A stretch of DNA of 45,885 nucleotides from Chitinophagales bacterium (GTDB lineage Bacteria; Bacteroidota; Bacteroidia; Chitinophagales; JADIYW01), in NCBI GenBank assembly GCA_023957215.1, contig JAMLHH010000023.1, positions 1 through 45,885 on the forward strand. The letters run 5' to 3'. Below, in pieces: positions 1 through 8,232 of this stretch. The first letter of the stretch is position 1; every line of letters begins with the position of its first letter. The notes beneath the pieces were generated by a model, which worked only from the letters and a program-made list of their open reading frames with translations, made no database searches and had not been told where the DNA came from. Both the position numbers and the translations under genes were made by a program.

Positions 1-23
1 AAAATTTCCCCCAATCTGGGTAA

Positions 24-66
24 GGGATTTTATGCTTAAAAGCCACGGTTTCAGCATATAAAATCC
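24..66. repeat. imperfect inverted repeat / hairpin
   Basis: A 12-13 base arm (24-36, GGGATTTTATGCT) is answered by AGCATATAAAATCC at 53-66, with a two-base TA bulge in the second arm and a 16-base loop. It could be the terminator of a gene to the left of the window or one end of a small mobile repeat. No gene is visible on either side, so its role is open. Confidence 0.45.
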
Positions 67-73
67 GAAAAAG

Positions 74-213
74 GCATTCCGTTACTGTATTTTTGAGTTG
101 TAAAGGGAAATTGTATCCTTAATGTTGCCGTTGCGATTATTGGGTATTCCGTTACTGTATTTTTGAGTTGTAAAGGAAAATTGTATCCTTAATGTTGCCG
201 TTGCGATTATTGG
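74..213. repeat. 70-bp tandem duplication (two copies)
   Basis: Two directly adjacent 70-base units lie at 74-143 and 144-213. They differ at only two places (75/145 and 107/177). Neither unit contains an ORF worth calling. The near-identity points to a recent duplication or to one of a family of intergenic repeats. A third copy is not present in the window. I do not recognise the unit. It does not look like a CRISPR repeat, because there is no spacer between the copies. Confidence 0.85.
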
Positions 214-458
214 AATATATCACAAATATTTTGTTAAACCCTCAAAAACAAGGGTTTGAAATTATTTTGTCAAAAATTGTCATGTAGTGAAAATTCCTAT
301 CTAAAATATGGAGATTATTGATTATTTCTGAAATCTAAAAACAAATTTCAATTGTTAAAAAAATGTGTTTGTAAAAGCGATAAACTGAAATTTGGAGGAT
401 TTTAAAAGTACTTATTACAGATGTAGAAATTGCGCTTATGACTTTCATCTATTACAAT
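214..458. other. gene-free AT-rich spacer
   Basis: No convincing coding sequence is present on either strand between the tandem repeat and the tRNA terminator. The only structure seen is a short hairpin at 236-257 (AAACCCT / AGGGTTT, 8-base loop) followed by a moderately T-rich stretch. Nothing else can be supported here. Confidence 0.5.
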
Positions 459-497
459 AAAAAACGCAACCAACTGATAAGCAGCTGATTGCGTTTT
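459..497 (-). terminator. intrinsic terminator of tRNA-Asp
   Basis: Read on the minus strand, AAAACGCAATCAGCTG pairs with CAGTTGGTTGCGTTTT around a five-base loop and runs into a T tract. It lies just downstream of the tRNA on the same strand, so it most likely ends that transcript. Confidence 0.8.
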
Positions 498-504
498 GCT
501 TTTG

Positions 505-578
505 CGGACCGGACGGGACTCGAACCCGCGACCTCCGCCGTGACAGGGCGGCATTCTAACCAACTGAACTACCGATCC
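505..578 (-). tRNA. tRNA-Asp (GTC)
   Basis: The minus strand folds as a complete 74-base tRNA. The acceptor stem GGATCGG pairs with CCGGTCC (with one T-G pair), the discriminator is G, and the T arm contains GGTTCGAGTCC. The anticodon loop CTGTCAC gives anticodon GTC, which reads Asp codons. The 3' CCA is not encoded, so it must be added by CCA nucleotidyltransferase. The gene stands alone, with its own promoter upstream and terminator downstream. Confidence 0.96.
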
Positions 579-594
579 TCGTGATTAGCGAGTG

Positions 595-625
595 CAAATA
601 TAGAATGATTTTTACTTCTTCCAAA
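595..625 (-). promoter_or_regulatory. Bacteroidota-type promoter of tRNA-Asp
   Basis: On the minus strand, TTTG (622-625) and TATATTTG (595-602) are separated by exactly 19 bases. This is a perfect match to the Bacteroidota -33/-7 consensus TTTG-N19-TAnnTTTG. Transcription should start near 590, about a dozen bases before the mature tRNA 5' end at 578. Confidence 0.8.
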
Positions 626-769
626 CATTTTTGAACTTTTGGGATAAAAAAAATTAGAATTTTATTTTGCCTGCGGACTTATCCAATTATTGTTAACAAA
701 AATGAGATTTAAAGTATAATTTATCAACTTGAAAATGAATTGAAAAGTCAAGTGCGTATCTTCGTGCTA

Positions 770-1453
770 ATGAATGCGCATGAAATTTCACCTAATATAG
801 AAGAATCTTGGAAAAGAGTACTTTGGGAAGAATTTCAAAAACCATACTTTAAAGAGCTGAGGTTTTTTTTATATACTGAAAAATCTGCGGGTAAAAAGAT
901 ATTTCCTCAGGGGGCATTGATTTTTAATGCTTTTAATACGACTCCATTTAGCGAGGTGAAAGTGGTCATCTTGGGGCAAGATCCCTATCACGATGACGGA
1001 CAAGCGCATGGATTGTCTTTTTCTGTGAGAGAAGGTGTGAAATTACCTCCATCATTGAAAAATATCTATAAAGAATTAGTAGAAGATGTGGGAATAAAAA
1101 TGCCTGCATCGGGTGATTTGACACCTTGGGCTAAGCAAGGTGTACTCATGCTCAACTCGATTTTGACGGTAGAAGCACATCAGGCTGCATCACATAGGGG
1201 AAAAGGTTGGGAAACTTTTACGGATAGGGTTATCTATACGATTTCAGAACAGAGAGAAGGGGTGGTTTTTATACTTTGGGGTAGATATGCACAAGGTAAA
1301 TCAGTTTTGATAGACAGAAATAAACATTTGGTTTTAGAATCAGCACATCCATCCCCTTTCTCTGCAACTAAATTTTTTGGTTGTAAACATTTTTCAAAAA
1401 CAAATCAATATTTAATTCAAAAAGGCAAAATGCCTATCAATTGGAGTTTATAA
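770..1453 (+). CDS. ung: uracil-DNA glycosylase, family 1
   Basis: Removes uracil from DNA as the first step of base-excision repair, acting in the cytoplasm. The water-activating motif GQDPYH is at residues 69-74 (Asp71), the conserved Asn of the LLN-type motif is near 129, and the leucine-loop motif HPSPFS begins at His193. All are typical of family-1 Ung, and the 227-residue length is normal. The frame is open upstream to a TTG at 740, but ATG 770 is preferred because the family starts shortly before the conserved W...L...Q.PYF segment. The DUF423 gene follows 7 bases later, suggesting co-transcription. A near-consensus -7 box (TATCTTCG, 757-764) sits just before the ATG, but no good -33 element is visible. 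Confidence 0.96.
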   Translation: MNAHEISPNIEESWKRVLWEEFQKPYFKELRFFLYTEKSAGKKIFPQGALIFNAFNTTPFSEVKVVILGQDPYHDDGQAHGLSFSVREGVKLPPSLKNIYKELVEDVGIKMPASGDLTPWAKQGVLMLNSILTVEAHQAASHRGKGWETFTDRVIYTISEQREGVVFILWGRYAQGKSVLIDRNKHLVLESAHPSPFSATKFFGCKHFSKTNQYLIQKGKMPINWSL

Positions 1454-1460
1454 GTAAATT

Positions 1461-1853
1461 ATGGGAAGACTAATTATTGCAATTGCATCATTTTTTGGAG
1501 CTACGGCTGTTATGTTGGCAGCGTATGGTGCACATGGTTTGAGACTTAGTGTAGATTTATACAGTAGTCAGATTTTTGAAAAAGGTACAGACTATCAACT
1601 TAAACATGCTATTCTGTTACTTGTGATTGGTATTTTATCACTAAAATACTCTTCCAGATTGTTACAGCTTTCAGCCGGATTTATCATTACGGGAATCTTA
1701 TTTTTCCCTGGTTCGCTATATTTATTGGCGACACAGTCGCTTTTTAACCTTCAATCTATTATTCCATTTTTAGTGCCTATCACACCGATGGGAGGAATGT
1801 GTTTTATTTTAGGTTGGATATTTTTAGGTATTTTCGCAATTAAAAATTTATAG
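1461..1853 (+). CDS. DUF423 family small membrane protein
   Basis: A 130-residue integral inner-membrane protein with about four hydrophobic helices (roughly residues 3-25, 48-62, 66-90 and 104-127). The segment after the first helix (AAYGAHGL, then YQLKHAILLL) is the signature of the DUF423/YgdD family, whose biochemical function is unknown. The gene lies between ung (7 bases) and the M32 peptidase (3 bases), so the three probably share one transcript. The spacing is the only functional hint. The family assignment is firm; any role is not. Confidence 0.88.
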   Translation: MGRLIIAIASFFGATAVMLAAYGAHGLRLSVDLYSSQIFEKGTDYQLKHAILLLVIGILSLKYSSRLLQLSAGFIITGILFFPGSLYLLATQSLFNLQSIIPFLVPITPMGGMCFILGWIFLGIFAIKNL

Positions 1854-1856
1854 ATC

Positions 1857-3344
1857 ATGTCATATCAAAAATATATAGAAACCAATCGCAAGATTGCAGA
1901 TATAGGATATTCCATAGCACTTTTATCATGGGATCAAGAAGTGATGATGCCTGCAAAAGGTGCTGAAGCAAGAAGTAGTCAGATTTCTACTTTGAGTGTT
2001 ATCGCACATGAGTGGAGTACAGATGAGCGTTATGGAGAATTATTACATGCGTTGGCAGAAGACAAGTCTCTTTCATGGGAGCAAAAAAGAAATGTGGAGC
2101 TTTCTCTAAGAGATTACGAAAAACAAAAGAAGTACAATTCTGATTTTGTCAAAAAGCTGAGTCAGACGATTTCAAAATCTTTTAATGCATGGCAAGCAGC
2201 AAGAAAAGCAAATGACTTTAAAGTGTTTGCACCTTTATTAAAGGAGATTGTTGCACTCAAGAGAGAAGAAGCTGAAATGCTCACTTACGAGACACATCCT
2301 TATAATGCTTTGATGGATGATTATGAACCGGGAGCAACTGTTGCACAAATCGATGAATTGTTTGCCGGAGTCAAAGTTTCACTTTCAGAAATGCTGGATA
2401 AAATCAATCAAAGCCCACAACCTAAGAATCTCTTTGCGGGTAAAAAATATGAAGCTGACAAACAATGGAAGATTACACAAGAGCTGTTGAAGAAAATGGG
2501 ATATGATTTTGATGCCGGTCGTCAAGATTATGCACCACATCCTTTTTGTACAAGTTTCAGTGCAAAAGATGTCAGAGTAACTACCAGAGCGGATGAAAGT
2601 GATGTTTTTGACATGCTTTCAAGCAGTGTGCATGAAGGTGGTCACGCCTTATATGAACAAGGTCTTTTGGAAGAAAACTACGGCTTGCCGGCCGGCTCGG
2701 CTATTTCCTTGGGAATTCATGAGTCGCAATCTCGCTTATGGGAAAACTGTGTGGGTAGGAGTGAAGCGTTTTGGAAAAACAATTTTCAACTGCTTTCAGA
2801 TGTGTTTCCTGAACAGACGAAAGGTCTGACCGCTCACGATGCATTTATTGCAGATAATATCATTCAACCATCATTAATTAGAGTTCAAGCAGATGAATTG
2901 ACATATCACTTTCACATTATGATACGTTATGAATTGGAAAAGCGATTGGTCGAAGGTAGTTTGGAAGTGGAAGATTTGAAAGATGCGTGGAATGAGATGT
3001 ATTTGAAATATCTAAAGGTAAAAGTTCCTTCTGATAACCAAGGTGTCTTGCAAGATATACACTGGTCACATGGTAGTTTGGGTTATTTTGCCACTTATTC
3101 TTTAGGTAGCTTTTATGCTGCTCAGTTTTTCAATAAAGCTTCTCAGGAAATTGCAGATTTGGATAAAATGATAGAGCGAGGAAATTATTTGCCGTTAAAA
3201 AATTGGCTCAACCAAAATATCCATCAATATGGCAGATTATTTGATGCAAGTGAGATTTGTGGGAAAGTGACCGGAGAAAAATTGAACTTTAAATATTTCA
3301 AAGAATACTTAGAGCCTAAGTTGGCAAAAGTATATCAATGGTAA
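1857..3344 (+). CDS. M32 family metallocarboxypeptidase (Taq carboxypeptidase type)
   Basis: A cytoplasmic zinc carboxypeptidase that removes C-terminal amino acids from peptides. The M32 zinc site is complete: HEGGH at residues 259-263 (His259, Glu260, His263), and the third ligand in HES at 288-290, followed by QSRLWEN. The upstream segment with DVR.TTR and DE.D is also typical. The length (495 residues) is that of full family members, and there is no signal peptide. It starts 3 bases after the DUF423 gene. A 78-bp gap without a clear terminator separates it from the TPR gene. Function is assigned by family; substrate preference cannot be read from sequence. Confidence 0.95.
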   Translation: MSYQKYIETNRKIADIGYSIALLSWDQEVMMPAKGAEARSSQISTLSVIAHEWSTDERYGELLHALAEDKSLSWEQKRNVELSLRDYEKQKKYNSDFVKKLSQTISKSFNAWQAARKANDFKVFAPLLKEIVALKREEAEMLTYETHPYNALMDDYEPGATVAQIDELFAGVKVSLSEMLDKINQSPQPKNLFAGKKYEADKQWKITQELLKKMGYDFDAGRQDYAPHPFCTSFSAKDVRVTTRADESDVFDMLSSSVHEGGHALYEQGLLEENYGLPAGSAISLGIHESQSRLWENCVGRSEAFWKNNFQLLSDVFPEQTKGLTAHDAFIADNIIQPSLIRVQADELTYHFHIMIRYELEKRLVEGSLEVEDLKDAWNEMYLKYLKVKVPSDNQGVLQDIHWSHGSLGYFATYSLGSFYAAQFFNKASQEIADLDKMIERGNYLPLKNWLNQNIHQYGRLFDASEICGKVTGEKLNFKYFKEYLEPKLAKVYQW

Positions 3345-3376
3345 ATTTGTTGAAAAATAATTATGATTAGTATGAT

Positions 3377-3396
3377 GCAAATGTTTATACATTTGC
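3377..3396. promoter_or_regulatory. inverted repeat overlapping a -7 promoter box
   Basis: A perfect 8-base inverted repeat, GCAAATGT and ACATTTGC, has a four-base centre. The right arm contains TACATTTG (3388-3395), an exact match to the Bacteroidota -7 element, 27 bases before the TPR gene start. No good -33 TTTG is found at the usual distance. This layout could be a repressor operator over the promoter of the TPR/barrel pair; that is inference. Confidence 0.4.
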
Positions 3397-3422
3397 GTTT
3401 AGATAATTGAATTTTATAACTT

Positions 3423-6400
3423 ATGAGTAGAAAACATTATTTCTTACTTTCTTTTTTAATGTTTGCTTTTTTGTGGGCAGGAGCGCAAGAAAATGCGGCT
3501 CAAAATATTACCACAAAATCGTATAAGCAGGGAGAAGAATTGTTTCAGAAAAAGAAGTACAATTTAGCATATCGCTATTTTGAGAAATATATTTCCAATA
3601 TGTCTGTCCAAGAACAGGCAAAAATGACATCGGATTTGGCCAAGGCCTATTACTATCGCGCAGTGAGTGCCAAGTATTCAAATTCTCCTAAAGCAGAAGA
3701 ATGGCTTTTGGATTATATCCGTGAATATAGCGGTACCGAAATGATATATGCCGCTTATTACCATGTCGGCGACTATTATTTCTCAAATAAAAACTATAAA
3801 GATGCGATTGTTTATTTTCAGAAATCTGACAAACAAGCTTTGACGGCAGATGAAGCAGAAGATATGACTTTCAAGTATGCTTTTTCCCAGTTTTCTCTGA
3901 GAAAGTTTAAAGAAGCAAAAGCAACATTTTCTCCGATTGTCAATCGTCCGGATTCAAAATATTATTATGATGCTGTCTATTACTCCGGTTTGAGTGCATA
4001 CTATACACTGGATTACAAAAGTGCTTTGGATTTATTTCAAAGGTTAAATGCTTCTACCAAGTATAAAAACATCATGCCTTACTATATCGCTTCTATTCAG
4101 TTTGAAAACAAGCAATATGATGAAATGATACAGTATGTGGAAAATGCATTGCAGACCAATAAAAGTATCAGGTATGAGTATGAATTGAAAAAACTATTGG
4201 GAAATGCTTATTTTGAACAAAAGAATTATACAAAAGCAGAACAATATTTGTCAGAATCTTTGGGCAAATTAGCCAAAGCAAACCAAGAAGACTTTTATCA
4301 ATTGGGATATGTTTTGTACAAAAATGGTCAATATGATAAAGCAATTGCCCAACTCAGTAAGTTGACAGCTCTAAAAAACGAAATGGCACAAAATGCTTTG
4401 TTTGTCTTGGGGCAAAGTTATTTACAAGTCGGTAAAAAAGACAATGCAAAACCGGCTTTCCAACAAGCTTCGCGTATGACGGATAATCCTGATGTAACGG
4501 AAGAATCTCTTTTTACGATAGCAAAAATCACCTACGAACAAAAGAATTATACCGAGGCATTGACACTTTTTAAAAGTTTTATCAATAAATATCCAAATTC
4601 AAAATTCAATACCGAAGCCCAAGAAATTTTGGCGGATGTACTCTTGAAAAATAAAGCTTATGATAAATCTTTGGCTTTGATAGAATCCATGAAAAATAAG
4701 TCTGACCAAATCAAATTGGCATATCAAAAGATGGCATTTTATAGAGCAATGGACTCTTATTCCAATAAAAATTTATTTCAGGCAAATGAATATTTGGAAA
4801 AAGCTTTGACCTACAAAATGGACAAAGGTTTGGAAGCTTTGACTTATTACTGGAAGGCCGATATCGCACACCAGCAAGGCAAATTTGACGAAAGTAACCA
4901 ATGGCTGACCCGATTCAATGCTATTTCTTCTGCCGTCAATACGGCTGATTCCAAGATAAGTTCGGGAGTGGGAGATTATCTTCAAGCCTATAATAGTTAT
5001 AAGAAAAAAGATTTTACTTCTTCACAGATTTTATTTACCAAAGCGGTCAACCAACTTCAAAATAATAAAGATATTGTTATCCAACAGACCATTTATCCCG
5101 ATGCAATTTTGAGATTGGCAGATAGTTATTATATGCAGAAAAGATATGTAGAAGCTTTGACCCAATATCAAAAAGTCACTCAAATGAATGCCAAAGGCGC
5201 TGATTACGGTTGGTATCAAATGGGAATGTTGAGTGGCTTGCAAGGGAATGTTAACAGCAAAATAGAATATCTCAATAAAGTAAGTCAAAATTACAAAGGT
5301 TCACCTTATGCAGACGATGCCTTGTTTGAATTAGGAAATACCTATAGCAGTTTGGATAGAGGTCGTGAAGCAATCAATACTTATACGGATTTAATCAGAT
5401 CTTATTCCAAAAGTGAATTTGTACCTTATGCATATAACCGTACTGCATTGATACAGTACAATATGAATGAGCCCAAAGCGGCTTTGGCAAGTTATAAATA
5501 TGTGATACAAAATTATCCACGTACCAAAGCATCCGAAGAGGCTTTGATTGCCGTCAAAGATATTTATATCGAAAATGGAAATCCTGATGAGTATTTTCAA
5601 TTGTTGAAACAATATCCGGGTGCGCAAATCAGTACTTCTGCCCAAGATTCTATCGTATATCAAGTAGCAGAAACCCAATATTTAAAAGGAAATTACGCCT
5701 TGGCTATTCAAGGTTTTGATGCCTATATCAACGGTTATCCCAATGGGGCGTTTATCTTGCCGGCTACTTTTTACCGTGCGGAGTCAAAATATTTTTCAGG
5801 TAATTTAGTGGGATCTTTACCCGATTATGAAAAAGTGATAAAATATCCTACCAATACATATACGGAGAGAGCTTTGAATCGTGCTTCTCTATTAGAAATG
5901 AATGCCAAAGAATACAAAATCGCATCACAATATTATCAATCTTTGTATGCCATCGCTAATACGGAAGATACACGAAATATGGCTGTCTTGGGTGCAATGA
6001 GAGCTTTCTATTTCGACCAAAATTATAGCAAAGCTTTGGAGTTTGCAGAGTTGGCAAGTGAAAATAGCGATTTTTCCGAAACTGAAAAAGTGGAAGCTAC
6101 TTTTTACAAAGGAATGAGCAATTACTTCCAAAACAACAAAGAAAATGCTCGTGCCAATTTGACATCTGTCGTACAGCGAACAAGCAACGAATGGGCGGCG
6201 GAGGCTAAATATTACTTGGCAAAAATTGCTTACAACGAAAATAGTTTGGATAAGGCAGAAACTCTGAGTTTTGAACTGATTAGTAATTATCCGTCTTACA
6301 CACAATGGATAGTGAAAACTTATATTTTGCTTTCTGATGTTTATGTGGCTAAAAAAGATTATTTCAAGGCGAGAGTAACTTTAGAAACGGTTTTGGAAAG

Positions 6401-6530
6401 CTATACACAAAACGATGATTTGTCAAATGAAGCCAAACAAAAATTGGCAAAAGTACAGCAGTTGGAACAAAGTGATTCCAAAGTTATTCAACCACGTCAG
6501 GCAAATGGATTTTCAGAATTTGAAAACTAA
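3423..6530 (+). CDS. large secreted tetratricopeptide-repeat protein
   Basis: A 1035-residue protein with a signal peptide (about residues 1-21, ending AGA-Q). After that it consists almost entirely of TPR units of about 34 residues. Many carry the pattern A-x-x-x-F/Y...Y..A...F, for example YKDAIVYFQKS and YTEALTLFKSF. It should form a long superhelical scaffold in the periplasm. The next gene starts 4 bases downstream and encodes an outer-membrane barrel. From family knowledge, a TPR protein of about 1000 residues next to a barrel of 550-600 residues is a recurrent Bacteroidota gene pair. A role in assembling or holding the barrel or its cargo is inference. No catalytic motif is visible. 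Confidence 0.85.
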   Translation: MSRKHYFLLSFLMFAFLWAGAQENAAQNITTKSYKQGEELFQKKKYNLAYRYFEKYISNMSVQEQAKMTSDLAKAYYYRAVSAKYSNSPKAEEWLLDYIREYSGTEMIYAAYYHVGDYYFSNKNYKDAIVYFQKSDKQALTADEAEDMTFKYAFSQFSLRKFKEAKATFSPIVNRPDSKYYYDAVYYSGLSAYYTLDYKSALDLFQRLNASTKYKNIMPYYIASIQFENKQYDEMIQYVENALQTNKSIRYEYELKKLLGNAYFEQKNYTKAEQYLSESLGKLAKANQEDFYQLGYVLYKNGQYDKAIAQLSKLTALKNEMAQNALFVLGQSYLQVGKKDNAKPAFQQASRMTDNPDVTEESLFTIAKITYEQKNYTEALTLFKSFINKYPNSKFNTEAQEILADVLLKNKAYDKSLALIESMKNKSDQIKLAYQKMAFYRAMDSYSNKNLFQANEYLEKALTYKMDKGLEALTYYWKADIAHQQGKFDESNQWLTRFNAISSAVNTADSKISSGVGDYLQAYNSYKKKDFTSSQILFTKAVNQLQNNKDIVIQQTIYPDAILRLADSYYMQKRYVEALTQYQKVTQMNAKGADYGWYQMGMLSGLQGNVNSKIEYLNKVSQNYKGSPYADDALFELGNTYSSLDRGREAINTYTDLIRSYSKSEFVPYAYNRTALIQYNMNEPKAALASYKYVIQNYPRTKASEEALIAVKDIYIENGNPDEYFQLLKQYPGAQISTSAQDSIVYQVAETQYLKGNYALAIQGFDAYINGYPNGAFILPATFYRAESKYFSGNLVGSLPDYEKVIKYPTNTYTERALNRASLLEMNAKEYKIASQYYQSLYAIANTEDTRNMAVLGAMRAFYFDQNYSKALEFAELASENSDFSETEKVEATFYKGMSNYFQNNKENARANLTSVVQRTSNEWAAEAKYYLAKIAYNENSLDKAETLSFELISNYPSYTQWIVKTYILLSDVYVAKKDYFKARVTLETVLESYTQNDDLSNEAKQKLAKVQQLEQSDSKVIQPRQANGFSEFEN

Positions 6531-6534
6531 TAAA

Positions 6535-8163
6535 ATGAAAAAGTTACAATTAATTATATTATTTGCTCTTGTATTGGGTTTGCAGGCACAAGCTCAAAAA
6601 AAGGATTCTATCAAAGTGACTGAAATTAATATTATCAGGGCTTTTGAACCGGAAGTGAATCTTGTCTCTAAAGTAGATTTGCCTCCCGATATGCAAAAAG
6701 CAGAAGATAATAATCCTTCTTTGTTACAGAAATATACCTTTAACGATTATTTCAGTGCCATCAATTATACACCCGAAGATTTAAAACCTGTCATGTACAG
6801 ACAACCCGTCATTACCAATGAATCTTTGGGATATTTACGTTTGGGAATGGGAAACTATCTGACACCGGTGGTAGATTTTCAGATAGAAAATAAATTACAA
6901 GAGAAATATCGCGCCGGTCTAAACTTAAACTTTATACATTCAAAAGCCAATAAAACGCCATTTAAAAAGTATTTTAATTTGGGCACAGATGCTTATGCAG
7001 AATATTACATGAATAAGATGACCATTGGCGCAAGATTTTCTTATGACATGGATCAATATTATCTGTATGGAATGGAGAAGGATAAAACTGAAACACTTGA
7101 TAAAAAAGATGTCTCGAGAAAATATACCACTCCCGAATTTGAAATCTATTTTATCAATAATGCCAATCGCTTTGGTATAGATATTTCAGGTAGTCTTGGT
7201 GTGGAACTTGCTAATACTGATTTTGGAAACAAAGGTACAAATGTCAATTATTCATTACATGGTGCCAAACAACTTTTGGATAATAGTTATGAAATCGGTC
7301 TGAATATTGATGGTCAGCATAGCAACAGCAAGACAAGAACCGATAATTTTATTGGCAATGCACTTTCTTTAAAACCTTATGCAGCAGTACACAAAAGCAT
7401 TTGGGATTTTGAATTGGGCTTGGTATTTATGTACAACTATGGCAAAGTGTATGTCTTGCCATCTATCAAAAACCAAATCAAGCTCAAAGATGATATCTTG
7501 GTGATGTACAATGAATGGAACAGCGGATTGAAATACAATAATTTAGTAGAAGTAGAAAAAGTCAATCCTTTTATCTCTAACGATGTTGTCTTTTCTAATT
7601 ACCGTTTTCAAGAAAGAACTTTTATCGGCTTGCGTGGAAGCATGACCAATGGTATTCACTATGATGCCAGATTTAGCCAGTTAGTTTGGAATGATGCACC
7701 TTTGTTTGTAAATGACACCGGTGATTTTAAACAGTTTGTACAAGTGTATGATAAGAAAATTAAAGCACTCAATCCACATATAGAATTGGGCTATGGAAAT
7801 AAAGGATTGTTTGATGTAAAATTGGGCTTTGATTATTTCAAATATTCTACCGAAAATGAAGTTGCTGCATGGCACAAGCCGGAGTTTCAGTTGACTTTGG
7901 CAGGTAAGTATTTTTGGAAAGATAAATTGACCGTTGGAGCGGAAATCGTTTCTATGGGCGGTATCAAAGTGAGAAATGCTGCCTTAGAAGTCGAAAAATT
8001 AAAGACACAATTTGATTTAAATTTTTCTGCAAGCTATCAAATTGTGAATAACTTTTCTGCTTTTGTGGAGTTGAATAATGCCTTAAACAATACTGCTGCA
8101 AGATGGAATATGTATGACAGATACGGTTTTCATGGTATCGGCGGTATCAAATTTGTATTTTAA
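6535..8163 (+). CDS. outer-membrane beta-barrel protein paired with the TPR protein
   Basis: A 542-residue protein with a signal peptide (residues 1-20, ALVLGLQAQA-Q). A short N-terminal segment with KDSIKVTEINIIRAFEPEV follows, and then a series of alternating amphipathic strands ending in aromatic Phe (KFVF at the C-terminus), as expected for an outer-membrane barrel. Comparable genes are often auto-annotated as TonB-dependent receptors, but no plug domain or TonB box is evident. The frame is open upstream inside the TPR gene. ATG 6535 is chosen because it begins the signal peptide and lies 4 bases after the TPR stop. The pair is almost certainly co-transcribed. The ligand or cargo is unknown. 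Confidence 0.75.
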   Translation: MKKLQLIILFALVLGLQAQAQKKDSIKVTEINIIRAFEPEVNLVSKVDLPPDMQKAEDNNPSLLQKYTFNDYFSAINYTPEDLKPVMYRQPVITNESLGYLRLGMGNYLTPVVDFQIENKLQEKYRAGLNLNFIHSKANKTPFKKYFNLGTDAYAEYYMNKMTIGARFSYDMDQYYLYGMEKDKTETLDKKDVSRKYTTPEFEIYFINNANRFGIDISGSLGVELANTDFGNKGTNVNYSLHGAKQLLDNSYEIGLNIDGQHSNSKTRTDNFIGNALSLKPYAAVHKSIWDFELGLVFMYNYGKVYVLPSIKNQIKLKDDILVMYNEWNSGLKYNNLVEVEKVNPFISNDVVFSNYRFQERTFIGLRGSMTNGIHYDARFSQLVWNDAPLFVNDTGDFKQFVQVYDKKIKALNPHIELGYGNKGLFDVKLGFDYFKYSTENEVAAWHKPEFQLTLAGKYFWKDKLTVGAEIVSMGGIKVRNAALEVEKLKTQFDLNFSASYQIVNNFSAFVELNNALNNTAARWNMYDRYGFHGIGGIKFVF

Positions 8164-8168
8164 TGTGG

Positions 8169-8199
8169 AAAACTTTTTCTGTTGATGGTAAAAAGTTTT
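8169..8199. terminator. AT-rich hairpin after the TPR/barrel operon
   Basis: AAAACTTTTT (8169-8178) and AAAAAGTTTT (8190-8199) form a 10-bp stem with an 11-base loop, 5 bases after the barrel stop codon. It may end the operon, although the stem is weak. Its right arm overlaps the -33 box of the next promoter, so termination and initiation signals are packed together. Confidence 0.4.
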
Positions 8200-8228
8200 G
8201 TTCGCTTTAGATTAAAAATGTAACTTTG
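8197..8228 (+). promoter_or_regulatory. Bacteroidota-type promoter of the HU/SPOR gene
   Basis: TTTG (8197-8200) is followed after 20 bases by TAACTTTG (8221-8228), fitting the -33/-7 consensus. The expected transcription start is 4-7 bases beyond the box. That places it essentially on the ATG at 8233, so this mRNA may be leaderless or have almost no 5' UTR. Confidence 0.7.
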
Positions 8229-8232
8229 TAAT

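Noticed and set aside
74..213. Possible CRISPR array
   Set aside because: Only two 70-base copies are present, directly adjacent without a spacer, and no cas gene is in the window.
740..769. TTG start giving ten extra residues on Ung
   Set aside because: The extra residues have no counterpart in the family, and ATG 770 fits the usual start.
2593..2829. 78-codon ORF inside the M32 peptidase gene
   Set aside because: Alternative frame of a well-conserved gene, on the region that encodes the zinc site; no sign of independent coding.
5925..6305. 126-codon minus-strand ORF inside the TPR gene
   Set aside because: Antisense shadow of repetitive coding sequence, rich in Cys, Phe and Ile without domain pattern.
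6415..6534. 40-residue upstream extension of the outer-membrane barrel gene
   Set aside because: It lies inside the TPR gene and would hide the signal peptide that begins at ATG 6535.
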